Assembly (NCBI GenBank): GCA_050732635.1
Contig: JBOHRE010000076.1
Coordinates: 1 to 16,566 of the forward strand
Direction of reading: 5' to 3'
From: JBOHRE01 sp050732635
GTDB lineage: Bacteria > Gemmatimonadota > Gemmatimonadetes > Longimicrobiales > RSA9
DNA: 16,566 nucleotides
A program made the position numbers and the translations under genes. Of the stretch, positions 14,225-16,566 are shown piece after piece. The notes beneath the pieces were generated by a model that was not told the DNA's origin, did not search any database, and saw only the letters and a list, made by a program, of their open reading frames with translations. How positions within the stretch are numbered: the first letter of the stretch is position 1; the number at the start of each line of letters is the position of its first letter.

Positions 14225-14891
14225 GCCCGCTGGAATCCGGTGGAACGTCCTGCTTCGCCGGCACGATCATGATGTGCGACGATGGCAGACCGGAGGACAT
14301 GACCCACGGCATGCCGGGCGTGTACTTCGTGGTCAGGCCCAGCGACTCCGCCGTAGCCCAGGGCGTATACAGCACGTACAGCGGCTGCGCCTGCCGGATG
14401 CTGTTCGCTGCCGGGTCGTAATCGGCGATCGGCGCGGTCAGCGAGTAGAGCGCCGCGGGCTCGGCGGGTAGTGTCAGAGCGCCGCTCTCGGCCTCGGCGA
14501 AGCGCACGGTATCGACCGCAGCGCGCTCCATGCCCTGCGCGCGCAAGGCGCGGCCGCGCGCCATGAACGGCTCCAACGAGGCGTGATAGCAGGCGACGTG
14601 GAACACCTCGTTGCCGGGCTCGTCGGCCAGGCAGATCATGTCGTTCGAGCCGGCGCGCAACGGCACCAGCTCCGCGGCGTCGGCTCGATAGCCGCGCACG
14701 GCGGCGGCCTCCCGCAGCTCGGCCGGCAACGGCAGCACCGCCGCAGCGATCTGCACCTCGGGCGGTGGCACAGCGCGCTGTACGGGTGGCGACTGCGCGG
14801 CTGCGGGAGCGGCAGACAGTAGCAGCGCTACCAGCGGCCACAGCTGATCGGTGCGCTCGCTGCGGCTCCGCCGGGCGACGACGATGGTCAG
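14211..14891 (-). CDS. Exported protein of unknown function, probable non-canonical CTG start
   Basis: The clearly coding part reads from VPPPEVQIAAAVLPLPAELR through GNEVFHVACYHASLEPFMAR and ALYSLTAPIADYDPAANSIR to SSHIMIVPAKQD. Two cysteines (MICLADEP, HVACYH) may pair outside the membrane. The only canonical in-frame start is GTG 14771, but the frame continues upstream through a convincing signal peptide: arginine-rich n-region, LWPLVALLLSA, then APAAAQ as cleavage site. No ATG, GTG or TTG occurs in frame there. A CTG whose last two bases are the first two of the upstream gene's TGA (CTGA) would start translation coupled to that gene and give 226 residues. A frameshift or sequencing error is the alternative. 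Function is not recognised. It is downstream in an operon with the large TPR protein. Confidence 0.78.
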   Translation of the reverse strand: MTIVVARRSRSERTDQLWPLVALLLSAAPAAAQSPPVQRAVPPPEVQIAAAVLPLPAELREAAAVRGYRADAAELVPLRAGSNDMICLADEPGNEVFHVACYHASLEPFMARGRALRAQGMERAAVDTVRFAEAESGALTLPAEPAALYSLTAPIADYDPAANSIRQAQPLYVLYTPWATAESLGLTTKYTPGMPWVMSSGLPSSHIMIVPAKQDVPPDSSGLNRR

Positions 14892-16504
14892 CGTCCGGCC
14901 CGCGCGAGGAACGCGCGCGCCGCGCGCGGCTCGGCCCGCGTCGCGTCGGCCTGCTGCATCACGTCCAGCAGCTCGGTATAGCGCTTGCTGGCCTGCGCCT
15001 GCTCACCCGCGCGCTCGGCCGCCCGCGCAGCACCGAACAGCGCGCGTGCACGCCGCGGCTCGCGCTCCAGCGTCTTCTCGTAGACAGCCAGCGCCTCGTC
15101 GTAGCGTTCCAGCTCCATCAGCAGGTCCGCTTCGAGCTCGCGGGCCGGCAGCAGCGGACCCGGCGTAACCGGATGCTTCTCGACGGTCTCCTCGAGCTCG
15201 GCGGCCTGCCGCGCCAGTCGCAGCGCGGCAGCGTCGTCGCCCCTGGCGCGCTCCACCCAGGACTCCGCTGCCAGGCGCTGCGCGCCGACGATCGTGGACC
15301 AGTAGGCGTCGCCCTGCTGCCGCAGGGCCTGCTCGAGCTCCGCGAGCGCTGCCGCCTCCTCCGCGGCCATGGCGGCGTTGCCGCTGCGCGCGGCGCCGAT
15401 CGCGCGCGCAAAGCGCGTGACCGCCTGCACGTAGGGCAGCGCGTCGCTCGGCACCGGCAGCCCCGCGGCGTCCTCCCAGGCATTACGCTCCAGCGCGAAG
15501 CGCGCGGGCATCGCGGCGAAGTTGTAGCCGATGATGCCGCCATAGAACCGGTCCGGATTGCTGCGCGCGCGCTCGACCACACGCCTGGCCTCCGCATCGC
15601 GGCCCTGCTGCAGGTAGGCGTACACCATGTAATCCATCGGATGCACGGCCGCGTTCGAGTCCGGCTCCGCGGCCGCCGAACGGCGGTTCGTCTCGATCGA
15701 CTCGTCCCAGGAACCGACGCGGGTGAAGATGTGCGACGGCATGTGCAGCGCGTGCGGCGCCGCGGGCGCGATCTCGGCGTAGCGGCGCGCGGCCGCGAGC
15801 CCGTGTTGCGCCAGTGCCGGCGAGTCGTAGGCATGGATGATGTAATGAGCCAGCCCGGGATGGTTCGGCTGTTCGGCGAAGACCGGCTCCATCATCGCGG
15901 CCGCCTCACGCTGGCGCGTGTACTCGAGATCGCTGGGCGGCGCCGTCGCAATGATCGCGCGGCCGTAGAAGATCAGCGCCTCCGTGTCCTCCGCGTGCAT
16001 CTCGCGCAGCGCCTTCATGGCCGCCGCATGCGCCTGCACCCGATCATTGTGCGACACCGTGCCGTAGTCCGCGTACAGCGCGTGCGCGGCCGCCGCGTAC
16101 ATCTGCTCACGGTGCGACTGCGCACCGGCCAGCTCGACGGCGCGCTCGGCGTGCGCGAGCGCCTCGCGCATGCGGTCCTCGCTCGGCGAGGCCAGCGTGA
16201 ACGGGTTCCCCCACAGGACCATCGCGATGCCCCAGTGCGCCAGCGCACAGTCGGCATCGCGCTCGGCGACATCGGCAAAGGTGGCCTGCGCCTGCTCGAA
16301 CCAGAACGAGTGCAGCATGGCGACGGCGCGCTGGAAGTCCTCGCGCACATCCTCCCGGCACGTCGTCTCGAAGGCGACCGTGCCGACCTCCACGTGATCG
16401 GCAGGATCGTGCTGGTGCTCCTGCGCGACCGCTTGGTCCGGCACGGTCAGAGTCAGGGCAAGGGCGAGCGCGGGCGTCACGCCTCTCGAAGTATGCTGCG
16501 TCAT
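14888..16504 (-). CDS. Exported large TPR-family protein
   Basis: This encodes 538 residues. A signal peptide ends near AVA/QE (27/28), followed by a His-rich stretch (EHQHDPADHVEV). The family-defining N-terminal part is LHSFWFEQAQATFADVAERD followed by CALAHWGIAMVLWGNPF, a TPR-like unit conserved in secreted TPR proteins of several phyla. The centre holds HYIIHAYDSP (220-229) and PHALHMPSHIFTRVG (from 250). This histidine-rich conserved core could bind a metal, but that is inference. The C-terminal half is ordinary TPR (ERYDEALAVYEKTLEREPRR). It probably acts in the periplasm as a scaffold. AAGGAGG followed by CCCCC precedes ATG 16504. Its stop overlaps the presumed CTG start of the next gene. 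The remaining 62 bases to the window end show no recognisable promoter. Confidence 0.9.
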   Translation of the reverse strand: MTQHTSRGVTPALALALTLTVPDQAVAQEHQHDPADHVEVGTVAFETTCREDVREDFQRAVAMLHSFWFEQAQATFADVAERDADCALAHWGIAMVLWGNPFTLASPSEDRMREALAHAERAVELAGAQSHREQMYAAAAHALYADYGTVSHNDRVQAHAAAMKALREMHAEDTEALIFYGRAIIATAPPSDLEYTRQREAAAMMEPVFAEQPNHPGLAHYIIHAYDSPALAQHGLAAARRYAEIAPAAPHALHMPSHIFTRVGSWDESIETNRRSAAAEPDSNAAVHPMDYMVYAYLQQGRDAEARRVVERARSNPDRFYGGIIGYNFAAMPARFALERNAWEDAAGLPVPSDALPYVQAVTRFARAIGAARSGNAAMAAEEAAALAELEQALRQQGDAYWSTIVGAQRLAAESWVERARGDDAAALRLARQAAELEETVEKHPVTPGPLLPARELEADLLMELERYDEALAVYEKTLEREPRRARALFGAARAAERAGEQAQASKRYTELLDVMQQADATRAEPRAARAFLARAGR

Positions 16505-16566
16505 GGGGGCCTCCTTCGCCGATCGATGGCTTCGTGGGAAGGAGTGGAATGTGGGGGCGGCGGCGG

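Noticed and set aside
14170..14841. Overlapping minus-strand frame of 223 codons starting GTG 14841
   Set aside because: It shares bases with the true gene in another frame and reads as Arg/Gly/Ala-rich noise. The signal peptide and conserved segments lie in the other frame.

Overview
The window is a roughly 68-70% GC bacterial chromosome segment. A SusC/SusD-type outer-membrane pair occurs together with strong AGGAGG-like ribosome binding sites, many lipoprotein signals and proteins of unassigned function. This combination suggests Gemmatimonadota: Bacteroidota also carry SusCD pairs but rarely have this GC content or such Shine-Dalgarno sites. The taxonomic assignment is inference from content. 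No tRNA, rRNA, CRISPR array, insertion sequence or phage gene was seen.

Layout. 1-444 (+): the tail of a protein ending in an NTF2-like domain, apparently cut by an in-frame TGA. 498-1838 (+): an outer-membrane beta-barrel of the phenol-degradation/transporter type. 1864-2817 (-): an unrecognised multi-pass membrane protein. 3053-3298 (+): a small single-helix protein followed by a clear intrinsic terminator. 3386-7893 (-): a susC-susD operon. 8082-9097 (+): msrB-msrA with overlapping stop and start. 9101-9226: an inverted cluster of degenerate 9-bp repeats that also supplies the end of sodC. 9206-9760 (-): a lipoprotein Cu/Zn superoxide dismutase. 9815-10006 (+): a short fragment resembling the C-terminus of a ferritin-like protein. 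10019-10813 (-): a very acidic DUF4382-like lipoprotein. 11083-12432 (+): a sigma-54 activator with a degenerate receiver domain and a TTG start. 12582-13193 (+): a lipoprotein with a calcium-loop motif. 13211-14224 (+): a cytoplasmic TPR protein. 14211-14891 (-) and 14888-16504 (-): two exported proteins in a tight operon, the upstream one a large TPR protein.

How the genes fit together. MsrB/MsrA repair oxidised methionine in the cytosol and SodC removes superoxide outside the inner membrane, so 8.1-9.8 kb reads as an oxidative-damage cluster; the ferritin-like fragment next to it would fit that theme. SusC and SusD form an importer for a large ligand, but no hydrolase lies nearby to reveal the substrate. 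The sigma-54 regulator sits between two secreted lipoproteins that share a short RRPDG[S/T] motif; whether it controls them cannot be read from the sequence, since no convincing -24/-12 promoter was found. Most of the rest is ordinary envelope content of this lineage. I did not find a convincing new multi-gene system. The best leads are the interrupted NTF2-domain protein, the missing canonical start at 14891, the repeat built into the end of sodC, and the regulator with a dead receiver and a GAFTDA loop.
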